A stretch of DNA of 33,855 nucleotides from Sulfurimonas sp. (GTDB lineage: Bacteria; Campylobacterota; Campylobacteria; Campylobacterales; Sulfurimonadaceae): NCBI GenBank assembly GCA_027082875.1, contig JALWTK010000202.1, forward strand, positions 1 through 33,855, read 5' to 3'. A program made the translations under genes and the position numbers. This document shows positions 1 through 9,001 of this stretch, in pieces. Positions within the stretch are counted from its first letter, which is position 1. Each line of letters opens with the position of its first letter. Under the pieces are notes generated by a model, which made no database searches, had not been told where the DNA came from, and saw nothing but the letters and a program-made list of their open reading frames with translations.

Positions 1-725
1 GTATAAATCTTCATGAAAAATCTGATAGGCTCAAACACTCCATAGCTTATGTAGCCCAGTACTTCGGTCTCTATGATGAACTCACTGTCTTAGAAAACCT
101 CAAGTTTTATGCCTCACTTTATAAAGACCAAAATGAAAAGACTCTTTTAACACTCTTAGAAAAATACCAAATACTAAACTTCAAAGATGCAAAAGCAGGC
201 AGTCTTAGTGGTGGGTATAAACGCAGACTCTCTATGTGTTGTGCACTCTCACATGACCCGGAAGTAATATTTCTAGATGAGCCTACCGCAGGAATAGACC
301 CTGTAACGCGGAAGGCTCTTTGGGATATTTTCTATGACCTTGCCGAAGAAGGAAAAACACTCTTTCTCACAACACACTATATGGAAGAGGCACAAAGATG
401 TAATCGTATCGCTTTTTTAAGTAAAGGCAAAAAAGTCATAGAGGGAACACCTAAAGAGGTGCAAAACTCTTTGAATGAATTTAACATCTATAAAAATACG
501 CAGAAGTTTGCACATAAACTTCTTCGAGAGTTGAAAAAAAATGAAAATATTCACTTTATCAATCAGTTTGGAGATGAGCTACGTTTTGTGGTAAAAAAAG
601 CCTTAAGCAAAGAAGCACTTGCTGAGTTACTTGCACCTTATATAGAAGAGAAGGTACACTTAGAGCTAGCCGAGCCTAACTTAGAAGATGTATTTATAGC
701 GCTCACTCAAGAGGAGCAAAAATGA
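1..725 (+). CDS. ABC transporter ATP-binding protein (ABC-2/exporter type), 5' end truncated by window
   Basis: Frame is open from position 3 (INLHEKSDRLKHSIAYVAQYFGLYDELTVLENL...). Signature LSGGYKRRLS, Walker B VIFLDEPTAGIDP, H-loop TTHYMEEAQ. ATGA overlap with the next gene. Confidence 0.95.
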   Translation, partial: INLHEKSDRLKHSIAYVAQYFGLYDELTVLENLKFYASLYKDQNEKTLLTLLEKYQILNFKDAKAGSLSGGYKRRLSMCCALSHDPEVIFLDEPTAGIDPVTRKALWDIFYDLAEEGKTLFLTTHYMEEAQRCNRIAFLSKGKKVIEGTPKEVQNSLNEFNIYKNTQKFAHKLLRELKKNENIHFINQFGDELRFVVKKALSKEALAELLAPYIEEKVHLELAEPNLEDVFIALTQEEQK

Positions 726-1849
726 ACATCATAAAAGCACTCGCAAAAAAAGAGTTTATGCAGCTCAAAAGTGAACCTCGTTTGATTGGATTTATCATTT
801 TTATGCCTATCTTAATGCTTATACTCTTCGGTTATGCACTCAAACTTGAGCCAAAAAATGTAAAAATGGCTTATGTAGATAAGGATAAATCCTACTTCTC
901 TAATCTTATCAAAACAAATATTTGGTCTGATGGTTATTTTAAACTTTACAAGGTCAACTCCAAAAAGCAGATAATAGAAGATATTCGTTCAGGTAAAGCA
1001 AGTGCCGGTCTCTTCATCCAAAAAACATTTTCCAGAGAGCTCACAGACAATGCTCAGCCACATCTGCAGTTTTTTGTAGATGGAACCATGCCCTCTCTTG
1101 CAACTTCGATGAAAAATAACTCTGGTGCTATCAATGACTCTGCTGTTACTAATGATATGTACTTTTTAAATGCAGATACGAAAAATGTTATCATCGCTAA
1201 AGATCCTTTTGTCATAGATACAAAAGTTCTTTTTAATAAGCAAGAGAAAGAGACATGGTTTTTTCTCCCCTCCGTTATAGGTGTACTTATTATGCAAATT
1301 TCACTTATACTTACTGGTATTAGTATGGTTCGAGAGAAAGAGAACAACACCTTAGAGCAGTTACTTGTAGCCCCTATTAGTAGGACTCAGCTTATCATTG
1401 CAAAGATTCTTCCCTACTCACTTATAGGGCTTTTTGAGTTTTACTTTATTTTAGCACTTGGGTATTTTATCTTTGATTTACCTCTGCCTCCTAGTGCTTA
1501 TCTCTCTCTAGTACCACTAAGTATAGTCTATGTCGGAGCGATGATGGCACTTGGGCTTTTTATCTCTGTCATTTCACAAACACAACAGCAGGCTATGTTT
1601 ATCGCTATCTTTATCATCATTCCTTCTGTTTTACTCTCGGGAATGATATTTCCCATAGAGGCTATGCCCTCTTTTATTCAGCCCATAGCATATATCTTTC
1701 CACTCACTTATTTTAATGAGATTATTCGGGGTATCTTGATAAAAGAGACACTTTTTAGAGACTTAAGTCTGGACTATCTCGCACTTTTTAGCTTTATTCT
1801 CTTTTTCTCAGTTACAAGTATCTTAAAGTTTAAAAGGTATATAGGCTAA
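722..1849 (+). CDS. ABC-2 type transporter permease
   Basis: N-terminal TM, large extracytoplasmic domain, then TM cluster with MVREKENNTLEQLLVAPISRTQLIIAKILPY, typical of YhhJ/YbhR-like permeases. Overlaps the upstream ATPase by 4 nt. Confidence 0.93.
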   Translation: MNIIKALAKKEFMQLKSEPRLIGFIIFMPILMLILFGYALKLEPKNVKMAYVDKDKSYFSNLIKTNIWSDGYFKLYKVNSKKQIIEDIRSGKASAGLFIQKTFSRELTDNAQPHLQFFVDGTMPSLATSMKNNSGAINDSAVTNDMYFLNADTKNVIIAKDPFVIDTKVLFNKQEKETWFFLPSVIGVLIMQISLILTGISMVREKENNTLEQLLVAPISRTQLIIAKILPYSLIGLFEFYFILALGYFIFDLPLPPSAYLSLVPLSIVYVGAMMALGLFISVISQTQQQAMFIAIFIIIPSVLLSGMIFPIEAMPSFIQPIAYIFPLTYFNEIIRGILIKETLFRDLSLDYLALFSFILFFSVTSILKFKRYIG

Positions 1850-1867
1850 TCTAAAGTAAATTTACCC

Positions 1868-1873
1868 TATAAT
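1868..1873 (+). promoter_or_regulatory. Putative -10 box (TATAAT) upstream of the sensor kinase
   Basis: Exact TATAAT in the 53-nt gap, 30 nt before the TTG start at 1903; no -35 assigned. Confidence 0.4.
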
Positions 1874-1902
1874 AAAAGAAAAATAGTGGAGAATTTTTAC
1901 TT

Positions 1903-3333
1903 TTGCCTAATACATTATCAGCCAAATTTACAGTTTTTTTCTGGTCTATTTTTTTTATTATCAATCTTGGAATTTATCTTTTTGCCACGGGATATCTCAA
2001 AGATATTCTGCTCTCAAGTGAGAGAGAAAAAGTTGAACTTCTCGTAAATACCTTAGAGCCTGTCCTAGCTATCAACCTCTCTTTTGAACAAACAGCGGAG
2101 CTAGAACAACTCCTTGAGACAATTTACAAAGTCCCAAACATTACAGAGGTCTCACTTGTTTCACAAAACTACAAAAAAGAACTTTTAGGAAAACAAGATA
2201 CATCCAGACAAAGAAGTTACAAAACTTCTCTCCATGACCCACTTACAAAGCGAAAAATAGCAACATTAACTCTCCACTACTCAAATAAAAACCTACTTTT
2301 AGTCGAAAGGAAAATTAAAATTGCAATGTTTAGTGCCTTTGCTTTTGCTCTACTGCTCTTTTTATTTTTCTATCTCCTTATAAAAAAAGAGCTTAACATA
2401 CTCAACTATATCTCAAGTACACTAGAGAGATATTCACAAGATAAAAAAATCAAAATTATAGAAGTAAAAAATACAACAAGTGAGATTAAGACCATTGCGA
2501 ATGTTGCCAACACTATGATGCAAAATATCTCATCAAATCTTACAGAGCTTCAATCATTTAACCAAAGACTCGAGAATGAGGTTTATACACAAGTAGCGAA
2601 ACTCCAAAATCAAGAGAAAATGATGATCCACCAGTCTCGCCAAGCTGCCATGGGTGAGATGTTAGAGTCCATAGCCCACCAGTGGAGACAGCCCCTTAAC
2701 ATCATAGGGCTCGCCTCATCAAACTTAGAACTAGAGAACTCTTTAGGTATCCATAATCAAGAAAATTTTCAAGAAAAGATGACTATTATCTCAGATAATA
2801 TCAACTATATGTCCAGTACCATTGATGACTTTCGAGACTTTCTCAACCCAAATAGAGAACAGCAACTCTTCAATCCTTCAGATGTTATAGAAGAAGTACT
2901 CAAGATTCTTAAAGCACAACTCTCTAACAACAAGATTACCTTAACTATAGATAGAGATGATACTATTGAATTTTATGGGGTAGAAAATGAGTTTAAACAG
3001 GTACTTTTTGTACTCATAAACAACTCAAAAGATGCTATTAAATCCCAACAAGAACAAGGCTTACTTACAGAAGGAAAAATCCATATCTCCATATATGCTA
3101 AAAATAATAGTATCTCCTTATGTGACAATGGAGGAGGTATCCCCAAAGATATCATCAACTCAATCTTTGATCCTTACTTTACAACGAAGTTTGCTTCTTC
3201 TGGTACAGGTATAGGTCTCTACATAGCAAAAAATATCATCACATCGCGTATGCAAGGTGAACTTCATGTCAAAAATACCGATGAGGGATGCTGCTTCACA
3301 ATTCTTCAATCTCATAAAAATCTACAGGAATAA
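1903..3333 (+). CDS. Membrane sensor histidine kinase (TTG start)
   Basis: Two TM segments flank a periplasmic domain (VNTLEPVLAINLSFEQTAELEQLLETIYKVPNITEVSLVSQ...). H-box SIAHQWRQPLN, N-box LINNSKDAI, G1 CDNGGGIP, G2 GTGIGLYIAKNII. Confidence 0.93.
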   Translation: MPNTLSAKFTVFFWSIFFIINLGIYLFATGYLKDILLSSEREKVELLVNTLEPVLAINLSFEQTAELEQLLETIYKVPNITEVSLVSQNYKKELLGKQDTSRQRSYKTSLHDPLTKRKIATLTLHYSNKNLLLVERKIKIAMFSAFAFALLLFLFFYLLIKKELNILNYISSTLERYSQDKKIKIIEVKNTTSEIKTIANVANTMMQNISSNLTELQSFNQRLENEVYTQVAKLQNQEKMMIHQSRQAAMGEMLESIAHQWRQPLNIIGLASSNLELENSLGIHNQENFQEKMTIISDNINYMSSTIDDFRDFLNPNREQQLFNPSDVIEEVLKILKAQLSNNKITLTIDRDDTIEFYGVENEFKQVLFVLINNSKDAIKSQQEQGLLTEGKIHISIYAKNNSISLCDNGGGIPKDIINSIFDPYFTTKFASSGTGIGLYIAKNIITSRMQGELHVKNTDEGCCFTILQSHKNLQE

Positions 3334-3336
3334 TAT

Positions 3337-5325
3337 ATGAAATATACTTTTAGACTACTTCTACTCACCCCAATTCTTCTTTTTGGAGAGGCACAACAAG
3401 AGTTTAACCTCCTTGAAGATCTTGATAATGCTTCACAGATCAGTACAAGAACAAAACTTAACATGAACCAAACGCCTTCAGTCGTTTCTGTACTCCATGC
3501 AAGCGAGCTACAAAAACTGGGAATCACTGATGTTTATGGTGCTCTTGAAACAGTTCCAGGTGTAGAAGTTTCTATGGGTATTGGTGGTGGAAAACAGATA
3601 AGTATGCGTGGAAATAAGTCTATAGTGACAGATAAACTCAAGTTTATGGTTGATGGTGTAAGTATAAATGCTGAGCTCAGTGGAGCAAATCATTTCTATC
3701 TCAATATGCCTATAGAGCAGATTGAGCGTATAGAGATAATTCGTGGTCCTGCTTCTGCACTTTATGGTTCTTTTGCAAATATTGGAGTTATTAACATCAT
3801 CACAAAAGCGGCTACTCATAAAAAAAGTATCTATTATGGAAGATTTTCTAGTGAGGGTTCAAGCAACCTAGGATTCACACAAAATGTAAACTCTAAAGAT
3901 ATGAAAATAGCCCTCTCTGCATTCGGACAAAAAAACGACTATTCTCAAGAATATGACAACTATTCAAAACTTCCAACACAAGGGCCATTTACCTCTTATG
4001 AAGATTTTACAGATAGCTCACTTGCTCTAAATCTCGAGCTCTATAAGAATATCCACTTCCTCTCACGATATCTACAACATGACACACAAAACTACTTTGG
4101 TTATGGAGCAGCACCTATAATACAAGATCCTAAAAATATTGCTCACACCTCGTGGATCAATGAGCTTGAATATACTCCATATATCACAAAAGATCTCTCT
4201 GCTGACTTAAAAGCAGGATATAAAACATATAGTATGATAGGAGAAGCGAGACTTTATCCAACAACCTTACTAGGTACTCCTTCAGACTTTATTGGCTCAG
4301 GAAACTACAAAGAGCAAAAATACTATACAGATCTCTCACTCAAATATAAACTCTCTAGTAATGATATTATCATGGGAGCCTACTTTGCACAGACACGAGC
4401 AGATAATACGACTTATTATGTAAATGATTATCACACACCTCCTACACCAGTATCTGATAAAACTATTTATGCTCTGCCAAATGGTGGTTTAGCAGAGCAC
4501 ATCAAACGCACTCAATATGCCCTATATCTCAGTGATATCATCAACTTTAATGAGAAATGGAGTGCAAATATAGGTCTTCGTTACGATAACTATTCTGATG
4601 CACAGAACTCATTTTCTCCTAAGCTTGCACTCCTTTATAACCTCAATGAAAAACAGAGCTATAAACTCCTATATCAGCGCTCTTTTCGGGCTCCCTCTCT
4701 TGTAGAGATGTATGGGTCTTACACACCATTTATTGGAGATCCTGAGTTACATTCTGAGACTATAGATACCGTAGAGTTCGCCTACAGATACCAAAGAAAT
4801 TTTCAAAGTTGGATGGGTATGAATCTTTTCTATTCTCAAACTCAGAACTTTATCTACAGAGATCCTACTTTTCATCTTAAAAATGGAGCAGATACAAACT
4901 CTTATGGTCTAGAGTTAGAATTTAAACAGGCACTGCTTAGTGTCGCTTCTCTACAGGGGAACTATAGCTATATAGACAACAGATATAAGGATAACAGCTC
5001 TGTACCCCTAAGTGCTAAACATCTTGCCAATCTAATGCTCTCGTATAAGCTCATGCATAACTTTCACTCAGGAACACACCTTCGCTACGTAGGTAAGAGA
5101 GAACGCGAAGAGTCAGATACAAGAGAAGCACTTGATGCTTACACAACTCTTGACCAAACTTTTACCTACATGTATAAAGATATCTCTCTTCAAGCAAGTG
5201 TAAAAAATATTTTTGATGCAGATGTTAGCTTTGTTGCTCCAATAGGAAGTAATGGTACATATCTTGATGACTTAGCACAAACTGGCCGTACTTTTTGGCT
5301 TAGTGCACAGTGGGAGTTTGAGTGA
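3337..5325 (+). CDS. TonB-dependent outer membrane receptor
   Basis: Signal peptide, plug domain (TPSVVSVLHASELQKLGITDVYGALETVPGVEVSM, IERIEIIRGPASALYGS), barrel repeats, C-terminal aromatic WLSAQWEFE. Confidence 0.95.
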   Translation: MKYTFRLLLLTPILLFGEAQQEFNLLEDLDNASQISTRTKLNMNQTPSVVSVLHASELQKLGITDVYGALETVPGVEVSMGIGGGKQISMRGNKSIVTDKLKFMVDGVSINAELSGANHFYLNMPIEQIERIEIIRGPASALYGSFANIGVINIITKAATHKKSIYYGRFSSEGSSNLGFTQNVNSKDMKIALSAFGQKNDYSQEYDNYSKLPTQGPFTSYEDFTDSSLALNLELYKNIHFLSRYLQHDTQNYFGYGAAPIIQDPKNIAHTSWINELEYTPYITKDLSADLKAGYKTYSMIGEARLYPTTLLGTPSDFIGSGNYKEQKYYTDLSLKYKLSSNDIIMGAYFAQTRADNTTYYVNDYHTPPTPVSDKTIYALPNGGLAEHIKRTQYALYLSDIINFNEKWSANIGLRYDNYSDAQNSFSPKLALLYNLNEKQSYKLLYQRSFRAPSLVEMYGSYTPFIGDPELHSETIDTVEFAYRYQRNFQSWMGMNLFYSQTQNFIYRDPTFHLKNGADTNSYGLELEFKQALLSVASLQGNYSYIDNRYKDNSSVPLSAKHLANLMLSYKLMHNFHSGTHLRYVGKREREESDTREALDAYTTLDQTFTYMYKDISLQASVKNIFDADVSFVAPIGSNGTYLDDLAQTGRTFWLSAQWEFE

Positions 5326-5846
5326 TACAAAAACTCTTTTTTCTCTTTTTGCTCTTTGTAGCAAATCTATCAGCACTAGAGTATGATGAAACCATACTAG
5401 AACTTGAAGCGAAGCTTTTTCCTAAGATGATTCTCTTAAGTGATGGCATAAAAAAGGAGAGTGACACTCTAAGTATCTATATCATTGCACAAGAAGTTGA
5501 TAATAAAAGTGCCGAGTATTTCAAGACACTTATTCTCTCAAACTATCCAAAAAAGATCTCAGGTAAAAAAATTGAGGTAAGTATAAAAGAGTTTGTAGCG
5601 TTTAAGACAAAGCCTGATGCTATTATTGTACTTGATTATGATGGGGAAAAACTCACAGAGATAGCGAACTGGGCAAACACTCATAAGGTTATATCTCTTG
5701 CTTACGATCCATACTATATGAGTTATGGTTTACTTGCTTCTCTATACATTGGAAAAGCAACTAAGCCATATCTTAACAGTGCAGTTATAAAAAAATACGA
5801 TTTTAGCTTTAATCCCTACCTCTTAAAACTCTCAAAGTTTTACTAG
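5322..5846 (+). CDS. Periplasmic YfiR/DUF4154-like protein (GTG start)
   Basis: Signal peptide MIQKLFFLFLLFVANLSA. C-terminal half (GLLASLYIGKATKPYLNSAVIKKYDFSFNPYLLKLSKFY) resembles YfiR-like proteins by eye. GTGA overlap with the receptor stop. Family call is tentative. Confidence 0.7.
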   Translation: MIQKLFFLFLLFVANLSALEYDETILELEAKLFPKMILLSDGIKKESDTLSIYIIAQEVDNKSAEYFKTLILSNYPKKISGKKIEVSIKEFVAFKTKPDAIIVLDYDGEKLTEIANWANTHKVISLAYDPYYMSYGLLASLYIGKATKPYLNSAVIKKYDFSFNPYLLKLSKFY

Positions 5847-5854
5847 TAAAAATC

Positions 5855-7951
5855 TTACTTTTTATTTTCTATCTCTTCTTCTTTTTCAGCATGTTTCATT
5901 ACCATCGCTCTATAAGCATCATCTTTTGGGACTAAGCCCGCTTCATAAAGAAACTGACTCGCTAAGAAGTTCTGTTTTTTTACCTTGTCATATCTTGCAA
6001 AACTCAAAAAGAGTATATCTTTTGCCCGTGTAACTGCTACATAAAAGAGGCGACGCTCTTCATCGAGACTTCCACCTCGTTGCATCAGTTTTCTGTTTGG
6101 AAAACGCCCATCCATAAGGTCAACTACATAAACTTCTTTATACTCTAGTCCCTTACTCGCATGAACAGAGAGAAGATTTACCCCCTCGCCTTGCGTTAGG
6201 TCTGAAGAACCAAGTATCATGGCGTTTAAAAAACGCTCATGCTCTAAGTAGGGTTTTGTGAGCTCTTTTAGGAGTAGATTTTTTCGCTCTATTCTTGTCA
6301 ATGCTTCTGTCTTTTGCTTCTCATCTATACTTCCATCTTTAAGTGTTGCTCGCTTTGTCGCTAAGACATCGGCTATATACTTAAAGAGTTCTGACTTGGT
6401 TATCTTATCTACCACTGTAGTCGGCTTTTTCACACCCTTAAGGTCACGAAAGAGAAGATAAAAGTTATGTACAAACGCAGCAGACTCTTTTGTAAGGCGT
6501 GGGTGTTTAAGTACTGGGTTTTTCATAAATTTTGGCTCAAAACCTAGCTTAGCATACTTCCCTACAGCTCCTAGTTCTAAAAACTCATCAAAGAGCCCAA
6601 GTTGTCGGTTGAGCTTGCGTTTCTCAAAAGGATTACTCATAGACTCATCAGGTGCATACAGACCATAAAACATACTTCCCTGCCCTAAGGTCTTGAGTGC
6701 AAGATAAAGCTCTTTTGCCATAGCTGAGCCTATCCCACGAGCAAACTCAAAGAGGTGTATAAACGCCATCATATCAGACTCATTGACAAGCAGAGTGTAG
6801 AGGTCAAGAATAGCTTTTACTTCTCTGGCATCAAAAAAACTTGTACCACCCTTGCGTTTACAAGGGATATCCAGCTCACGAAGCCCTACTTCTATACCAT
6901 CAGCCGAAGAGTTGTTACGAAAAATAACTGCTATCTCTTCATGTGGCGTTTGGGAGTCTCGTATCATCGCAGCTATGGCATGGTACTGATCGAAAAGCTC
7001 ATCAAACGCGATAAGACTCGGTGCCTTCGCATCAAAATTTCGTGTCACTTCTAACTGCTTAGGATAGATACGTTCATTATGTTCTATCACCTTAGTAGCG
7101 AGTGAAAGGATAGGTCTTGAGGAGCGGTAGTTCTTTGTCAGAGTGTGGACATGAGCCTCAGGAAACTTCTTCGTAAATCCTCCGATAATACCTATGTCTG
7201 CACCATTAAACGCATAGATACTCTGGTCATAATCTCCTACACAAAAGAGTGAGGGTGGATTCATCACATCTATAAGTGTTCCTTGAAGGGCATTTGTATC
7301 TTGATACTCATCAACTAGTACTTCTTTATAACCCAAATCCTTTGTCTTACACATCTCACGGAAGTTGAGTAAAAGGTCGTTAAAGTTTACAAACCCATAC
7401 TCGTGTTTTAACTTCTCGAACTCATCAACAACATCAGCATATATAATAGCAAACTGAGAGTGTTCTTCATACTTCTCTTTGACCCAGTCTTCGAAGTTTT
7501 TTTCTAACTCAGTGTTTTGATAAAAGGAGTACATATCGTAGAGGTGATTTCCACCGTAAGGTGTTACATCAGCATCTATGTGAGAAAAGTTACGTTTTTC
7601 AAAAACAGAACGGAAAAGTGTTTTTAACTCGCGTTGCTGTTTTAAGACCACTCGTTTATCATGTTTTTTAAGCCATCTGTAGCTCACTGCATGAAAGGTT
7701 CCGGCATCTATCTTTCCTGCAACTCCTTTTCCAAAGTACTCCGCCACACGGGCGACCATTTCAGCGGCTGCTTTGTTGGTAAATGTAAGGAGGAGTATCT
7801 CACTTGGCTGTATGTTTTGTGCAAGAAGATGACCGATACGACCTACTATGGTAGAGGTTTTTCCAGTCCCGGCAGAAGCGATGATAAGGTTTTGGGCATA
7901 CGAAGAGGTAGCGGCTGCATACTGTTCTTCATTTAAACGTGATAAAGGCAT
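5855..7951 (-). CDS. UvrD/Rep-family ATP-dependent DNA helicase (SF1)
   Basis: Walker A IIASAGTGKTSTIVGR, LLTFTNKAAAEMV, VLVDEYQDTN, VGDYDQSIYAFNGAD, LTKNYRSS, HASKGLEYKEVYV, FYVAVTRAKD. Start taken at MPLSRLNEEQY rather than the upstream ORF-track start at 7987. Confidence 0.94.
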   Translation of the reverse strand: MPLSRLNEEQYAAATSSYAQNLIIASAGTGKTSTIVGRIGHLLAQNIQPSEILLLTFTNKAAAEMVARVAEYFGKGVAGKIDAGTFHAVSYRWLKKHDKRVVLKQQRELKTLFRSVFEKRNFSHIDADVTPYGGNHLYDMYSFYQNTELEKNFEDWVKEKYEEHSQFAIIYADVVDEFEKLKHEYGFVNFNDLLLNFREMCKTKDLGYKEVLVDEYQDTNALQGTLIDVMNPPSLFCVGDYDQSIYAFNGADIGIIGGFTKKFPEAHVHTLTKNYRSSRPILSLATKVIEHNERIYPKQLEVTRNFDAKAPSLIAFDELFDQYHAIAAMIRDSQTPHEEIAVIFRNNSSADGIEVGLRELDIPCKRKGGTSFFDAREVKAILDLYTLLVNESDMMAFIHLFEFARGIGSAMAKELYLALKTLGQGSMFYGLYAPDESMSNPFEKRKLNRQLGLFDEFLELGAVGKYAKLGFEPKFMKNPVLKHPRLTKESAAFVHNFYLLFRDLKGVKKPTTVVDKITKSELFKYIADVLATKRATLKDGSIDEKQKTEALTRIERKNLLLKELTKPYLEHERFLNAMILGSSDLTQGEGVNLLSVHASKGLEYKEVYVVDLMDGRFPNRKLMQRGGSLDEERRLFYVAVTRAKDILFLSFARYDKVKKQNFLASQFLYEAGLVPKDDAYRAMVMKHAEKEEEIENKK

Positions 7952-8077
7952 TTTGCAATTATAGCTTGGGGAGTTTAAAGCTTGCAAATATTTGTTACAA
8001 TTTTATCAAAAAGAATTCCTTTTCAATAAAAGATATATATTGTCTCTCACTTATGCAATGAAGTAGATGTAAAATGA

Positions 8078-8083
8078 TATAAT
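8078..8083 (+). promoter_or_regulatory. Putative -10 box (TATAAT)
   Basis: Exact TATAAT 28 nt before the ATG at 8112. Confidence 0.4.
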
Positions 8084-8111
8084 TCTTTATCTAACTAAAA
8101 GATTGTACACA

Positions 8112-8942
8112 ATGACAGCTGATACCAAAATATTACAGATTATTTCAAATGAGACTAAAGATTCTATCAACCAGATGAATGTAGTTACACCTTCTGTATA
8201 TGCCTCTATATTTACAAATTTCTCTAAAGAACATGATGCAGAGATAGAAGATGATTCGGATCTTGCTAATGATATTCTTACACAAGAGTGTTCTACTTTA
8301 ACACAGATGCAAGAGTCAACTTCACAAAATGTCATGCACCTTAGTGAACACACAGAAAAAGCGATTACTGCTATTCAAGAAAAAGATGAAACGGCTCTTA
8401 GTGCTGTTTTAGAAGAGACTCAGAAGCTTAAAGCAGAACTAGAGAAGCTTAAAGAGGCAGTTTATCTAGATGAACTCACTCATATACACAACAGAAAATG
8501 GCTTAATGACCAAAAGTTAGAAAATGGTACAACACTCTTTAAAGAGGATGGTGTTTTAGCGATGATAGACCTCAACTACTTCAAGCTTATCAATGACACA
8601 CATGGACACCTTATAGGTGATAAAATTTTGATGTTTCTCTCTAATGAACTTAAAAAGACAGGCTTTGATGTGATACGTTTTGGTGGTGATGAGTTTATTG
8701 TTCTTTTTCCAAAAAATATCAGTGCCAAACATGCCTTTGAAACACTCAGCAAGCTACGAGAGACTATTCTTAAGAAAAAATTCAAATCAAAAACCACTCT
8801 TTTTAAAGTTAGTTTTTCTATTGGTGTGAGTGAGTATACTACAAAAGATGAACTCGCATCAGCAATAGAGCTCGCTGATAAACATATGTATGAAGATAAA
8901 CTCAGTATAAAAAAGAGAGTTACAGGTATAGATATAGAGTAA
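8112..8942 (+). CDS. Diguanylate cyclase (GGDEF domain), cytoplasmic
   Basis: DELTHIHNRKWLND ... IRFGGDEFIVLFPK intact signature. ATG at 8112 (MTADTKIL) preferred over TTG at 8103. Confidence 0.92.
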   Translation: MTADTKILQIISNETKDSINQMNVVTPSVYASIFTNFSKEHDAEIEDDSDLANDILTQECSTLTQMQESTSQNVMHLSEHTEKAITAIQEKDETALSAVLEETQKLKAELEKLKEAVYLDELTHIHNRKWLNDQKLENGTTLFKEDGVLAMIDLNYFKLINDTHGHLIGDKILMFLSNELKKTGFDVIRFGGDEFIVLFPKNISAKHAFETLSKLRETILKKKFKSKTTLFKVSFSIGVSEYTTKDELASAIELADKHMYEDKLSIKKRVTGIDIE

Positions 8943-8969
8943 TTTATAAAAGCTTTATGACTATTTAGA

Positions 8970-8975
8970 TATAAT
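8970..8975 (+). promoter_or_regulatory. Putative -10 box of valS (TATAAT)
   Basis: Exact TATAAT 26 nt before the valS ATG. Confidence 0.4.
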
Positions 8976-9001
8976 CGCGTAATTTTAAATTAGGCGAAAT
9001 T

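Noticed and set aside
5815-5860. Short hairpins at the convergent junction between the YfiR-like gene and the helicase (aaaact...agttttt; agtaa...ttact)
   Set aside because: Stems of only 5-6 AT pairs overlapping coding ends; too weak to call a terminator.
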